Shown here: positions 47,150 to 59,160 of the stretch, in pieces | Layout: each line of letters begins with the position of its first letter | Numbering within the stretch: the stretch's first letter is position 1 | Assembly: GCF_964204645.1 (NCBI RefSeq) | Contig: NC_134034.1 | Span: 8,115,414-8,179,413, forward strand | Length of the DNA stretch: 64,000 bases | From: Tubulanus polymorphus | Lineage: Eukaryota > Nemertea > Palaeonemertea > Tubulaniformes > Tubulanidae | Reading direction: 5' to 3' | Notes under the pieces: model-generated | Databases searched by the model: none | The model's input: only the letters and a program-made list of their open reading frames with translations | What the model was told of the DNA's origin: nothing | Made by a program: the position numbers and the translations under genes

Positions 47150-49615
47150 GGACTCTCTGGCTAGTATGTTTTGCAGGGAATGTATATGAAGGGAATATTA
47201 CAATTTTTAGTATGAAAATTTGTATTTCTGTCGAGTACTGTACCCTTTCCTATGGTTTTTGCCAATATTTTCTAAATTTGGATTGATCGCCAATGATTTT
47301 TCTATACGACCAGGCCCTGGGGTATTGCATTTAGCCACTGAAAAAAATGACGGGATCTAGGATGTTGAGGGAGTTTTCACTCTCTGAACGGTGAGTCCGT
47401 TCCGTTTGGGGGCTATCCCTTGTTTCTTTTATCGGAATAAGTTAATTTGATTGAATTGAATTTATTATTCTTGATTGATTAATTGAATGAATAATGCCGC
47501 CCCATCCTCAAGGTCAGCATCCTGGTAGGGAGGGATTTGGTCATTTATTCGGAGCCTGGGACGACCATGTATTGCGTGCGTCCTGTAGGCGTAAATTGGG
47601 GCAAATTTGCTCCAGGGTTAGTCCTTGCAAGATTTGCGAGGGTTGGTCCCAGGACTCGGGCTGATTTGCCTTGAAAACTAAAAGGTCGTTGTCGCGTTAA
47701 TAATAGTAGAGATTCGTCGGTTTCAGTCGAGGTGCCCACCGACGTCTCTAATCCTATTTAATATAATTTAGCGGAGCGGTTGCCGGCTGTACTTGCACGG
47801 TCGGCTTCCCAACTCACCGGGAAGGATTGCTTGTTCTCTGGTACCGGTCACTGGTCAATCACTGGTCGCTGGTCGATGACTGGTTCAGCCAGTTTGGCCG
47901 GTTCAGACTAGAGGTTCTGAACCAAGTGCGTGCCGTGGTAGTCGAAATTCCGGCACAAGCCGCCCAGTAGAGGTCACTCTCCCACCAGACGCCGTTATCG
48001 CAATAAACGCGCAAGATCTCCTGCAGATCGAGGATAGATCGCGAGAGGGATTACGATCGATATTGTAGAAAGTTTTGCCGTCAGTTGCCTCAGTGTTCGT
48101 CGACGGCGGTTAGCGAAAACGATCACAATCCCATTCGAAGGACCATCACCGAAGTCGTCATGTTCATCGAGATACGGGAAAATTCCTGACACAGTAGGAT
48201 TTCCGTGCATTCGAAGGAAAAATCTTAAACTTGTTATCGTCGTTGCAAGCTATCGGAGTTACTACAGGTAAGCCTATTCCTGATTTTCTAGTAAGAAGTT
48301 CGCAAGCCCACTCATTTATTCAAAAATTCTGAACCTGAATTCCTGGATGCTAGGGTAGGGTCTGATTTCAATGAGGATCCGGTCCCAGAGGCGGCCATTC
48401 CTTCCGGTGTCATTCCTGCCGCAAGCAGTTTTTGGTTGCACCATACAATACTTCTATTCAGATGATTTTAATGTTAGCCACCACCGTTTGTGGCGCTAGT
48501 GTTAGGTCACCTACCAAAGGCAAAACGCATTGAAATGTGGGTGTTCTTCTGGTTAAGAAATCGCGGAAAGTACAATTTTGATGGCATTTGCCCTTTAAGG
48601 CGACCACGCCTGACGAGGTCACCTCCCGACATGCGACCAAAACCAGGTCGGGAGGCTTTAATCTCTCTGGCTCTCAAGGAATTGGCCGGGAAGGGAGAGA
48701 TAGAACCAGTTTGCAATGAACCCTCTCCTGGCTGGTTTTCTCAAATATTCATGGTACCAAAGGCCACAGGGGGTCTACGGACAGTGATAGATCTGTCATC
48801 CCTCAATCGGCACCTGAACATTCCAATGTTCCGAATGACCAAACCCAGGGACTTGATTCAAGGGCTCCATCCACGTCAATGGGCAGCTTCATTGGACCTG
48901 AAAGATGCTTATTTTCAGGTTCCAATTCACCCAAAATCTCGGCGATTTCTCAGGATAAAGTGGAGAGGCAGCCAGTTCCAGTTCCGGTTTTTTCCATTTG
49001 GCCTCAGAACGGCGCCATGGGTTTTCACCAAGTTGGTCAAGTCCATTCAGTAGGTACTTCAGTCCAGGGGTGTTAAACTGTTTGTTTACTTTGACAACTG
49101 GTAAATAGTCACAAACTCGGCTCAAGAATGTCGGGAGGCAATGACGTCAGTCTTGGACTTAGTTCATCAGCTAGGGTTCCACGTAAACAGGGAAAAATCT
49201 CAGTTGACGCCGGCTCAACAGTTCACTTATCTCGGCATGGTCTTCGATCTTCGAATCAGCAAGGTCTTTCCCTCCATGGCTCGAGTAGCCAAAGAAGCTG
49301 TAGCGGGAGTGTCCACAACCCCGAGAACAGCTCGTTACTGGTCACGGCTTCTAGGCTCCATCCATGGGTCTGATGGTACTGCATTCTTGGGTCTGCTATG
49401 GCGTAAAAAGATGGCAGATTTCGCCGATGGCTAAATGCAATACCGCCGAAATGGGTCGTATAGAAAAATCATTGGCGATCAATCCAAATTTAGAAAATAT
49501 TGGCAAAAACCATAGGAAAAGGTAAGTACTACTCGGAAATACAAATTTTTGTTTCAAATATTGTCATATTCCCGAGTATACTTACCTGCAAAACATACGT
49601 TTTGGTCCCTCCCGC
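47150..49615 (+). mobile_element. internally deleted DIRS element with inverted terminal repeats
   Basis: The left repeat 47150-47338 (CGAGTACTGTACCC, then CTATGGTTTTTGCCAATATT) recurs inverted at 49429-49615. Between them lie the start of the gag ORF (ATG at 47494, MPPHPQGQH and paired Cys), decayed gag to about 48450, then RT from about 48543 to 49430 (GWFSQIFMVPKATGG, SLDLKDAYFQVPIHP). The YLDD box region is damaged (FDNW near 49095), frames shift after 49053, and RNase H, recombinase and most of the RT tail are absent. Inverted termini and RT type place it in DIRS. Sequence after 49730 partly repeats the left end in direct orientation, as in the split-repeat structure of DIRS. Confidence 0.82.
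48490..49053 (+). pseudogene. DIRS reverse-transcriptase fragment of the deleted copy
   Basis: A 187-codon frame containing ALKELAGKGEIEPVCNEPS, TVIDLSSLNRHL, SLDLKDAYFQVPIHP (first catalytic Asp present) and FPFGLRTAPWVFTKL. It is very close to the copy at 62160 over this stretch, so the two belong to one family. It stops at 49053 before the YLDD box; homology continues in another frame at 49141-49434 (LVHQLGFHVNREKSQLTPAQ). Confidence 0.85.
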
Positions 49616-51229
49616 CTCCCCGATCGTTGGGTTATTTTTACCCAAGAATTATATGAGCGTGCTTCTGGTGGGGCCACCAGCTGGTGGTAGTAGGCCAAGT
49701 TGAATTTTGGGCGGTTTTAACAGCAAGCTAAGGTTACTGGCCAGTATGTTTTACTCGGGACTACGAATTTTCATTCTAAAAATTGTAATTTTTATGATCA
49801 ACTGTGTTGATCCTTATCATGGAATGGTCCTGAGAGAAACTTTCTGTTAGCTCTTGGTGGTACAAATTGTAACCACTGAAAATACACAGCTAATTTGTCA
49901 TAAGGAGGGAGATATGGGTTGGAATTAATGTGGAGAGTTCCATCCATCATTTCTTCTGTTTCTTTCTGTTAGAAGTACTAGGGAGAAGAAGGTGCAAAAT
50001 TTCATTACATTTCTCCCCATTCTACTTATCGATGCTTGACCTTGTTTCTTGATGATTTCACAGGGAAAGCCATTCACTTGGAAAGCCCTGTAGGAGGGCG
50101 TTCCCAATGATGTCCTTATCAAGAACATTTTACTTTCCAGTAACATCTGAGCCGCGTTGCATCTTCTCTGGTAATGATGCATTCGAAAAGCGCTTTTCCT
50201 GAACTAATAAATATGATATGTGCTAATGACATGATTGTTCTCACAGAAACAAAACTAGACGCAGCAGATGATGTTTGGGTCAAAAATTTTGCAAACCAGT
50301 TAGGCTATACCGCATTTACAAACAACAGGAAAGAATTTTTATAAAGAAAAGTTTTTCAAGCTATTTCAAAAATGTTAAATCTTTAAAGAATGTATGTCAA
50401 TGGGTTGACATTTCAGAGCTGTAAAGATTTAATTATATGTGGAGTTTATTTTAGTCCTGAGTCAAGTCGTTATGGTGACGTAAATATGTTTGATGGTTTA
50501 GATGAAATGTTGTCATCCATAAACCGTAAAAATTCATATATTTGTGTTTGCAGAGATTTTAACGCGTAAACTAAAAATTTGGAAGACTATTTAATTTTTG
50601 ATGACGACTTGATAATGGACGATTGAATAGCTGACGAGATCGTAAATGAGATAAATAAACCAGTCATCCAACTGCAAAATTCTGGATTGTTGACCAGAAC
50701 CAATAGTGACCAGAGTATAAATAACTATGGACGTAGGTTCATTGAGCTTTGTAAATGGAGTCAATGTTTATTGTAAACGGGAGAGTGGGCCAAGATAGAT
50801 TATTAGGGAATTTCACCTGCTTGAAAAGATACGAAAAACATGTGGTGGACTATATAATTGCTTCACCGACTTGTTCCCATTACTACTAAATTTTTGCGTT
50901 ATCAAATTCGGTAACGTAGTTTCTGACGTGCACTGTCCAACCCAAGGTAAAATAAACTTTACCAAGCCTAGTTATAACCAGAAAATGATGACAGCTCCCC
51001 CTGCCGGGACTGAAAAGGGGAAAAAATTAAATGGGATCAAAACAAAATGTTTGATTGTCAAATGTGTTCAACATGGTTGACCTAAATGGTATAAAAGAAG
51101 CCCTGATAGCAGGTGAAATTGACCCTGATCAAGCAAACAACCTCATCGCTGACCATCTCAAAGAGACGGCAAAACAAACTATGGTGACTGTAAGGCCGGT
51201 TATACGAAACTCGTAAGTGGCTAGAAATA

Positions 51230-51811
51230 CCGTAAAAAGCAGCATATAAGTCGAGTTTTTAATCCTTGATTTTACCACTAAATTATTGACCTCGACTTAT
51301 ATGCCGAGTACAGTTTTCTGCTAAGTATTTTCAGGTCACAAGAAATATTGATTCTACCAGACAAAAAAGACAGTGTTCATCTTCTCACTGCTATGACAGT
51401 TTGAATAATTTATCATGATAAAGTTATTTGATCAAAAAAACTTCTTTCATTTTGACAAAGCTTCATGTACGATGTATTCATATATGCGTGCTCATAGAAG
51501 CGCTTAATACATTAGGCTATATATAGCGTGTGACTCAAAACTACTGTACCACTGTATGGTAGTGTATTATACCTGAGTGTGTGTGTAACAGTCTATTGAT
51601 TAACACACAGCAGCAATCAGGCTGACGCGCGGCGGGGTGCGTGAAGGCGCACATGTTATCAAAATCTATTCAATTTAATGATACAAGTAATTATTCTTCT
51701 AAGAGATGGGACTCGACTTATAAGCCGGATATATGTTAAAATCATGAAATGTAGGTCTATAAATTGACCTCGACTTATACGCTGCGTAGACTTATACGCC
51801 GGTTTTTATGG
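51230..51811. mobile_element. pogo/Tc1-mariner-like MITE (copy 2)
   Basis: This is the inverse-oriented relative of 22209-22808, 582 bp, with TA on each side (51228-51229 and 51812-51813). The right end, CCGGTTTTTATGG, inverts to match the left end of copy 1. It splits the LINE upstream of its RT. Confidence 0.8.
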
Positions 51812-54193
51812 TAAACAGAAATTGAGTGAAAAGAGTAAGAAATGTAGGCAAGATTACCATCGAGCAAAAAGACAATATAGCGGATGTAAATAGATGGCAA
51901 ATAGGGAAAACGTTAATCAGTCTTTTAGAGCTTATAAAAAGTCAGAAAAACAAGAGAGCCAAATTGAAAATGACCTGCTAAATAAATGGCTAAAATCACT
52001 TAGAAAAACTAATCCGAGATAATATTGGAAAATTTTGAATAAGAAAGAAAAAACCCTTGCTCTGCCAGTATGGATGATTTACTTGACCATTTTCGTAAAC
52101 TCTATGAAAAACCTGATTTCTATGATGATGACATGGGTCCCATGGAAAATCTATTTGATATGGAAACTTTAAATAACGACGCTCTCGAAAGACCAATAAT
52201 CCAACCTGAAGTACTCAAGGCAATTCAAAAACTTAAGGATAATAAAGCCTCGGGCTTAGATGATGTCACCAACGAATTCTTAAAAGATTCCGAACCTAGC
52301 CTCTCTGTAATCCTTACCACTCTTTTTACCAAGATATAAGAAACAGGAATTATACCAGAAAACTGGGTACTCGGTACGATTATACCAATCTATAAGAATA
52401 AAGGCAACAGGGAGTCGCCCAATAACTACCGAGGAATAACCCTGCTTCGTAGTTTGGGAAAATTATTTACTAGTGTAATAGATTCAAGACTATCAGAGTT
52501 CATGGAAACTAACAAACTTCTTAATTTAAATCAAGCAGGCTTTCGTAAAACATACAGGGTTAATGATCACATTTATACCCTGAAAACCATCATTAATATT
52601 TCCCTGGCAAGAAAGAAGAAGATATACTGTGCTTTTATAGATTACGAAAAGGGATTTGATAAAATATGGCCTAAAGCACTCTGGAATAAACTTTTAAATA
52701 CTGGAATCCAGGGTAATATGCTAAATATAATCAAAAATATTTATGTAAATGTTAAATCATGTCGCCTAGTAAACGGAACTCAGTCTTTGACAGTTTCATC
52801 AGCCTAAGACAAGGAGATAATTTGTCTCCTCTTTTATTTTCTGTCCTTATCAACGACTTAAGAGTTGTATCTCTGTAGCAAGGCTGCAGCCAAGTTGTTC
52901 TCGAGGGCAGACGCCATTTGGCTAAAACTTTTTATCCTACTTTACACAGATGACAATGTAATTGTATCAGAATCTGCAGAAAGTCTGCAACTTGCTCTAG
53001 ATTCCTAAATTGAGTACTATAAAATATGGAATCTAGCTATTAATCGTGACAAAACCAAAATTACTATCTTCCAGAAAAGAAAACCACGCAAGACGAACTT
53101 AAATTTTCACCTTGGTAAAGATGATATAGAAATCGTAGATGACTTTTAAGTACCTTGGTAATGTGTTTAACTATAGAGGTTCTTTTACTAAATGCCGAAA
53201 GGCATTGCGCGATAGCGCTATTAAATCTATGTATGCAATACTTAGAAAGTGTCAACAGTTACGTTTAAGTATCGATGTCAGTCTCCACTTATTTGATAGT
53301 ATGGTTACCTAAGCCATTTTTGCTTAACGCTTGTGAAATATGGGGCTACGAAAATCTTAATATCATTGAAAATGTTTATCTATTATTCTGTAAGTACGTC
53401 CTTAGACTGAATAAGTCGACACCCAATTTTATGGTGTACGGAGAAGTCGGTCGAATTCCTCTTGAAATTGACATTAAAAGTAGGATGGTAAAATTCTGGG
53501 CAAACCTCGTATCAAAAAACAGAGAAACACTCTTTAGTAAAATATATTCTATCCATTACGATTTAAGCACGTCACAAAATATCAATTTCAAATGGTTATC
53601 CTCTATCCAAAATATACTCCAGGAGTGTGGAATCGCTAATTTCTGGTCAGAGCAAAATTTTCCTAACATCCAGTATATTTATGAATCTGTAAAGCTACGA
53701 CTTACTGATCAATTTATCCCGAAATGACACGCACACTGTACAGCATCTTCTAAAGCGTTGACTTATCGTCATATTAAACCGACTTTCAATACGCTTGAGC
53801 CTGAAAATTACATCCTCTCGTTACCCACATCGTACCGCATTTCCCTCTGTAGATTTAGATGTAGCAACCATGATTTACCCGTAGGATCAGGTAGGCGACA
53901 CAGAATACCTCGGGAAGAACGACTTTGTACAAATTGTAATCTCAGCATTTTGTGGGACGAGTGTCACACTATACTAAAATGTAGTTTTTTCCAGATACAA
54001 CGTGAAAAACTTATCCCTTGAAGATTTTGGCAAACTCCAAATTTGGAAAATATGAACTCCCTTTTCTGTACAAAAAGTCAAAGAATTCTGATGAATCTTT
54101 CTAGATTTATTCGAATATGCTCAAATTAAATTGTTAACATGTATAATAGAGATGTGAACTCCCCACACTGATATACTGTCATTTTGTATTTCA

Positions 54194-55394
54194 ACCCACT
54201 TGGGACTTTAGTCCCAGATGGCTATTGCGTTCACTTTTTGTCCATCGTCCGTCCGTCTGTAGACGTAATCCAATTATTTTGGGAAGTTTTGAGACGCGTC
54301 AATGTAATGTCTTGATATTTGGATTACACATGTATCTACCCCAGACACATCTTCAGCCCAAAAACTGGCCCTATCAGAATCAAGATGGCCGACTGGCAGC
54401 CATTGTTGTTATCCAAAATCAGCACTTTTTACACATTTTTAGTTTTTTGAGGGAAGTTTTTAAGACGTTGTACCTTGATCTTTCACATATATCGGACTCA
54501 TGATGGCCGTCCTGTGACCTTTTTGTGCCCAATAATGTCAACTTTTGCCTGAATTCTGGGTCCTGTAGCTTCCTACTGGTTTGCCATTTCTCATTGCAAT
54601 TTGTGATGGGTATTCTTTGGAGAGGGATGTTTTATGCCTGAGACAAGTATTTTTGATCAGCCAATTATGGCGCAATTGGCGGCCATCTTGGTGTCATCAG
54701 TACTCATTCGTAGGTGGGAAAAAGTTTATCCACATTACATTGATAACTAAGCATATTGTGTTACCACAATCAATTGGAAAGTTGTAGCTTATCACGTGTT
54801 CTATGATTTTGGTGAGTTTCAAGGTCATTGGTTTTTTATATTGCCACCAGGGGGCGTTGAATAATACAATAACTTATTTCTATATTATATTTGTACCTAT
54901 GCATATTTTGTTACCACAATCAATTGCAAAGTTGAAGCTCATGACATCGTCTATGATTGTGGTGAGTTTTAAGGACATTAATTATTCTATATGGTCACCA
55001 GAGGGCATTGAATAGTAGAATAACTTAGTATTTCCTTATTAGATTCGTACCTTGGCATATTTTGTTACCATGATCAATTGCTAAGTTGTAGTTCATGACA
55101 CGTTCTATGATTGTGGTGAGTTTCAAGGTCGGTTGGGTTTTGCATGTGGTCACCAGGGGGTGTGGAGTAGTAGAATAACTTAGTATTTCCATATTAAATT
55201 GGTAACAAGACATATTTTGTTATCACAATCAATTACAAAATCGTAGCTGCTGACATATTCTATGACTCTGGTGAGTTTCAAGGTCATTGGTTTTTGAATA
55301 TGGTCTCCTGGGGGCGTTGAATATTGAAATTGTTAGATTGTTGGGAATTGGAAACGACTTTCCAAGTGGGCATGGTGTCCTTTGACCCCTAGTT
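54194..55394 (+). repeat. full-length TGGGAC-hairpin family copy inside the LINE 3' UTR
   Basis: It begins ACCCACTTGGGACTTTAGTCCCA and ends GACCCCTAGTT. It is inserted between the RT end and the (TGAATC) tail of the second LINE, which dates it after that LINE. The flanks show no target duplication longer than two or three bases. Confidence 0.8.
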
Positions 55395-55480
55395 GTATTC
55401 ATGTATTATCAATGTATATTTTTGTTCAATGCAAATAGTAAAATTTGTGAACAATAAAAATTGAATCTGAATCTGAATAT

Positions 55481-57519
55481 TGAAAAGCAATAATAAGCCA
55501 TGCTTGGAATATTGAAATGCATTAAAAAGCCATGCATGGCTGTGCACTACCATGTTTTCGAATGGCTATGAAGATGCACTTGAACGAAACAAAAAATATA
55601 TAATGATTGTTCTGTTGTGTACATTTATGTTAAATGACCAGCTGCCATTTTAGACCTTGAATTCAAACTCGCCTGGTCACATTCTTTGTTATATTTTTCT
55701 GTGGGGAATTGTGAAAACCATGGTTATCAAAACGCCGGCCACCAGCACAAACCGAGGACTTAAGTGTGTGGAAAACAACTGATTTTGAGAAATACTGAAT
55801 TTGATGTGTGAAAATTCTGTGAGGGAAATCAGACCAAGCTTAACTGTACATTGGTAAAAGTGAATACCATATTGAAAAAGGTCCGGAGCAGCTTTATTAG
55901 TACAGAGGACCAACAATTTTACTATGGAGAAAGATGTCTCAGTTGATCTTATTGTCATGTCTCATATGGCAGCTGGTCATTTAACAATAATGTAGTTGGA
56001 ACAATTCTTATTCCTTGCTTTTGGCTCAACTCCATTTTCGTGGCTATTAAAAACAGCATTGCTCAGCCATCCTTGTCTTATGATTGCATTTCAACATTCT
56101 AACCTGGAGCAAACATCCCTAAGAAGGTTAATTAAACTTATAGATGATGAATAATCAAAACACATTTTTGGAGACACCCTGTATGTTGTTTTCAAGAGGT
56201 AAGCCTCTAAGTGTTATGCATAAAGATCCAGGACCGTAGCCAGCCATGTCTTAGGGGAGTTTGATTTTCATGAAGGCGGAACTTTTTTCTTGAATATGGA
56301 ACCTTTTGTCTGGGAGTACTTGCGAATAGGTGTTTGTAAATGAGATGCAAAAAGAGAAGCAATTTCACTTTAGCATATTTGGGGTGAACATTTTTCCTAC
56401 AGAGTCTCTCCTTGATTCCTCGAAAACCCCTTCTAAACCAACAATATCCTGAATAATCTTGAATTTGAGCTAAATGCCCAAAGGTCCTTGAAAACTCCTT
56501 GAATTTTGTGAAATTGGCTATTAGAAAATTTTTAGGTTTTAGGCCTAATTATAATACATTCAGATACCACCGAATTAAATGGTCCTTGAATTCTGGAATG
56601 ACTGATCTGTAGGAACACTGTCCAACAATTTGTTTGCAAAATGCAAACACCTACAATAGGTGATTGTTAATGAGAAGCAAAATGAGAAACAATATCACAA
56701 CTTAAGCATATTTGGGGTGAACATTTTTCCTACAGGGTCTACGACTCCTTCATTCCTCGAAAACCCCTTCTAAACCAACAATATCCTGAATAACCTTGAA
56801 TTGGGCTAAATGCCCAAAGGTCCTTGAAAACTCCTTGAATTTTGAGAAATTGGCAATTAGAAAATTTTTAGGTTTTAGGCCTAGTTATAATACATTCAGA
56901 TGCCACCAAATTAAATGGTTAACTAAGATAAACAGTACCGATTTATGAGGAGTCGACAGATATGAAAGTGATGAGATGAGAAGATACACACTATCCGTGT
57001 AAGATGGATGACGATAGACTTCCCACAATGATTTAGTCGAAGATGAAAATCCTCTATTCAAGGATTTTTCATTTTTAACTCAATCATTGTCAGATTTCTC
57101 TCGCCATGAAAGTGATGCATACACTCCTTGGAAACATCTCAAAATATTGGAATTCAAATTGTCTTAAAGTGTCCTAGATGATGTGCAAGTTGGCTGTTTG
57201 CATGCTTGGGCCCATGTGCTAGTGTGAGTCATAGGGAGAACCCATTACCATGTATATAATCAAAGTTGAACATGCAAAAACTACACATTGCACCATGATT
57301 TCATTTTTATCAGCTCTTAACTTATTATTGCAAATCAAAGAACAAATTGATTTTTGTGCTCAAAACTAGAATGTACCCAGTTGATCCTACTGGACCCATG
57401 GTCCTCTATTGATAGTTTCAAGCGAAATTTTGAAGATGCTTCAATAAATTATCTTGATCTTTCACATGTCTGTATCGCTTTGAGATTTATTAACAGTACA
57501 AGGACTTTGATATTTTCAG
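55481..57519. repeat. last part of the 25-kb ZSWIM2 intron, with a 320-bp direct duplication
   Basis: The segment 56330-56590 is repeated at about 56655-56920 (shared TTGGGGTGAACATTTTTCCTA and AAACCAACAATATCCTGAAT). A short fragment at 57414-57470 (AAATTTTGAAGATGCTTCAAT) belongs to the TGGGAC-hairpin family. No exon recognised before 57520. Confidence 0.55.
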
Positions 57520-57691
57520 TTCTGATACTGGTGGTCCTGTTTCAAGCTTGCCAGAGCATATCATTCAGCGTTTTCCAATGGAACGTGTACGCGAGGCCTC
57601 TACACTTTTACTGCCTGGCAAACAATGCTGTATTTGTCTACGTGGTTATCAATTAGGAGAATTTGTCAGGAAGTTACCCTGCAGACACAAG
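57520..57691 (+). CDS. ZSWIM2: ZSWIM2-type E3 ligase, exon with first half of second RING
   Basis: The acceptor TATTTTCAG precedes 172 bp ending at CACAAG before GTAAAT. The first base completes a Cys codon left by the exon ending at 32335. The frame then reads LPEHIIQRFPMERVREAS, LLLPGKQCCICLRGYQ and FVRKLPCRHK. This is the CxxC and C-x-H part of the second RING of ZSWIM2, with the usual leader before it. It ends in phase 0. The exon with the remaining metal ligands (expected to start with an FH.xC pattern) was not found before the window end. Confidence 0.9.
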
Positions 57692-58006
57692 GTAAATTTT
57701 CACTTCACTTTCAAAGCATTGAAGTAATTGAGAAGTGGAGGGGGTATACTGGAGTCAGCCTGTCCGTCTAGGCATCCAGGCACCCATCTTTGTTGTAATT
57801 CTGTGAAGATAAGTCTTTGTCTTTGCTTATATTTTGCTGAAATGTATGTGGTTTTGCACCTGTTATGTATTTTCAACTTGAGCGCGTAGCGATTGTTGAT
57901 AGAATGGATTGATTTTTTGTAACTGATTTACTCCATAAAGCGGCAGCAGGTACAGGTCTACTGTTAGTACTGTAGTAGCCTCTAATAGTGATCGTCATGG
58001 CATTTT

Positions 58007-58950
58007 TATGCCCCCACATCGCGTTGTGGGGGGCATACTGTATTCACTTCATCATCCGTCCATCTGTCGGTCTGTCTCTCCGCAGTGGTTTCCGTGCCCT
58101 AGCAGCTAAACCCTTCAACAGATTTTTTTCAAATTCAAGAGTTGTGTTGTACTATATGAGGTTAGTAACCGAATAGATTTTGGGTCCTGTACATCAAAGG
58201 TCAAGGGTGCAGGAAGCCATTTTGTGAATTTCATCTCCGGGCCCTAACTCATAAACGGTGTAAGATAACTTACTGAAATTCTTATGACCTAGGGACCGTG
58301 GGTAACTGTTTAGATTTTAGGTCCTGTGGGGGTAAGGTCAAGGTTGAATGAATCATTAATTGAAGTCATTTTATTTATTTTCGCATAAGCGATCCGATTT
58401 GGAGCCTGATTAATAGTGTATGTATCAGTTATTGAGCAAACGCGCCACGGTGTAGGTCGCACGTAACAACGATTTGTCTTGAGTGAAGACGTAAGCTACT
58501 TAAAGCTATCCTAGCGTGAAATCATTAAAAACCATTTTATTTCGTCAGTAACCAGCACTGGCCTCAAATTTGAAGAACTTGGGATCATCTGTCCTGATTG
58601 GTTTGTATATGATAATGAAAAAACCCCCGATGAAACCCAGGCTCTCATCAAGTTTGTACCGTTTCTTAATGGGTCACTCATAGTTTTAGTTGTTTTACAT
58701 CATTCAAGGGATGTATTAAAATTTTGAAAATTTGTTCAGACAAAAGGCCCAAAATCAATTTTTCGAAGATTTCATTCTCGTAAGGTCAGTTATCATTGAA
58801 AGTTCACACTGACCAAAATTGAGTCCTTTTCATATATTTTTTTCTTGTTTAATTTTCAATAAAATGAATTTTTTGCATATCGGTAGCCTACGTGACAGAT
58901 TTTTTACTTCCCCACACCAGTTTGGCGAGCCACTGGACCATTGGTCCTTT
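58007..58950 (+). repeat. hairpin-led repeat starting TATGCCCCC
   Basis: The 5' hairpin at 58007-58037 (TATGCCCCC on one side, GGGGGGCATA on the other) is followed by CTGTATTCACTTCATC, CCGTCCATCTGTCGG and GTGGTTTCCGTGCCCTA. Two diverged units with GGTCCTGT and TCAAGG words follow. The likely 3' end is GGACCATTGGTCC (58935-58947) plus TTTATT. The interior holds an open stretch at about 58550-58735 of unknown meaning. Repeats with this GGGGGCATA start are common in marine invertebrate genomes. Confidence 0.6.
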
Positions 58951-59160
58951 ATTGAGATTTTTTGTCTATTAGAAATTTAGTGAATCAACTTGTTACTAAA
59001 AATAGCCGATTAAAATTGTAGTTTTTTTTTACAGTAGCGATAGTAGTATTTGCGGAAGTAAATGTTACGGAAGAACTATAAATGGGAAAACCCGGGCTAA
59101 AATAAAATGGGATGTCTGATTGGCTGATAGTGACATCTAAGCTGCGCATGTAGCTGCACA

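Larger units (their letters stand above)
50200..55480 (+). pseudogene. second LINE (EN/RT), fragmented by two insertions
   Basis: Endonuclease remains start near 50230 (MIVLTETKLDAADD) and run with breaks to about 50950 (VVDYIIASPT, SDVHCPTQ). RT follows from 52070 to 52800: LKDNKASGLDDVTNEFLK, NNYRGITLLRSLGKLF, AFIDYEKGFDKIW and NGTQSLTV. The region around the YADD box (about 52950) is degraded to LYTDDN. The C-terminal region 53275-54020 has ACEIWGYENLN and MVYGEVGRIPLEIDIKSRM. The 3' tail near 55455 ends in (TGAATC) repeats. A pogo-like MITE (51230-51811) and a TGGGAC-hairpin repeat (54194-55394) interrupt it. Clade not certain: Jockey/I-like or RTE-related. Confidence 0.75.
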
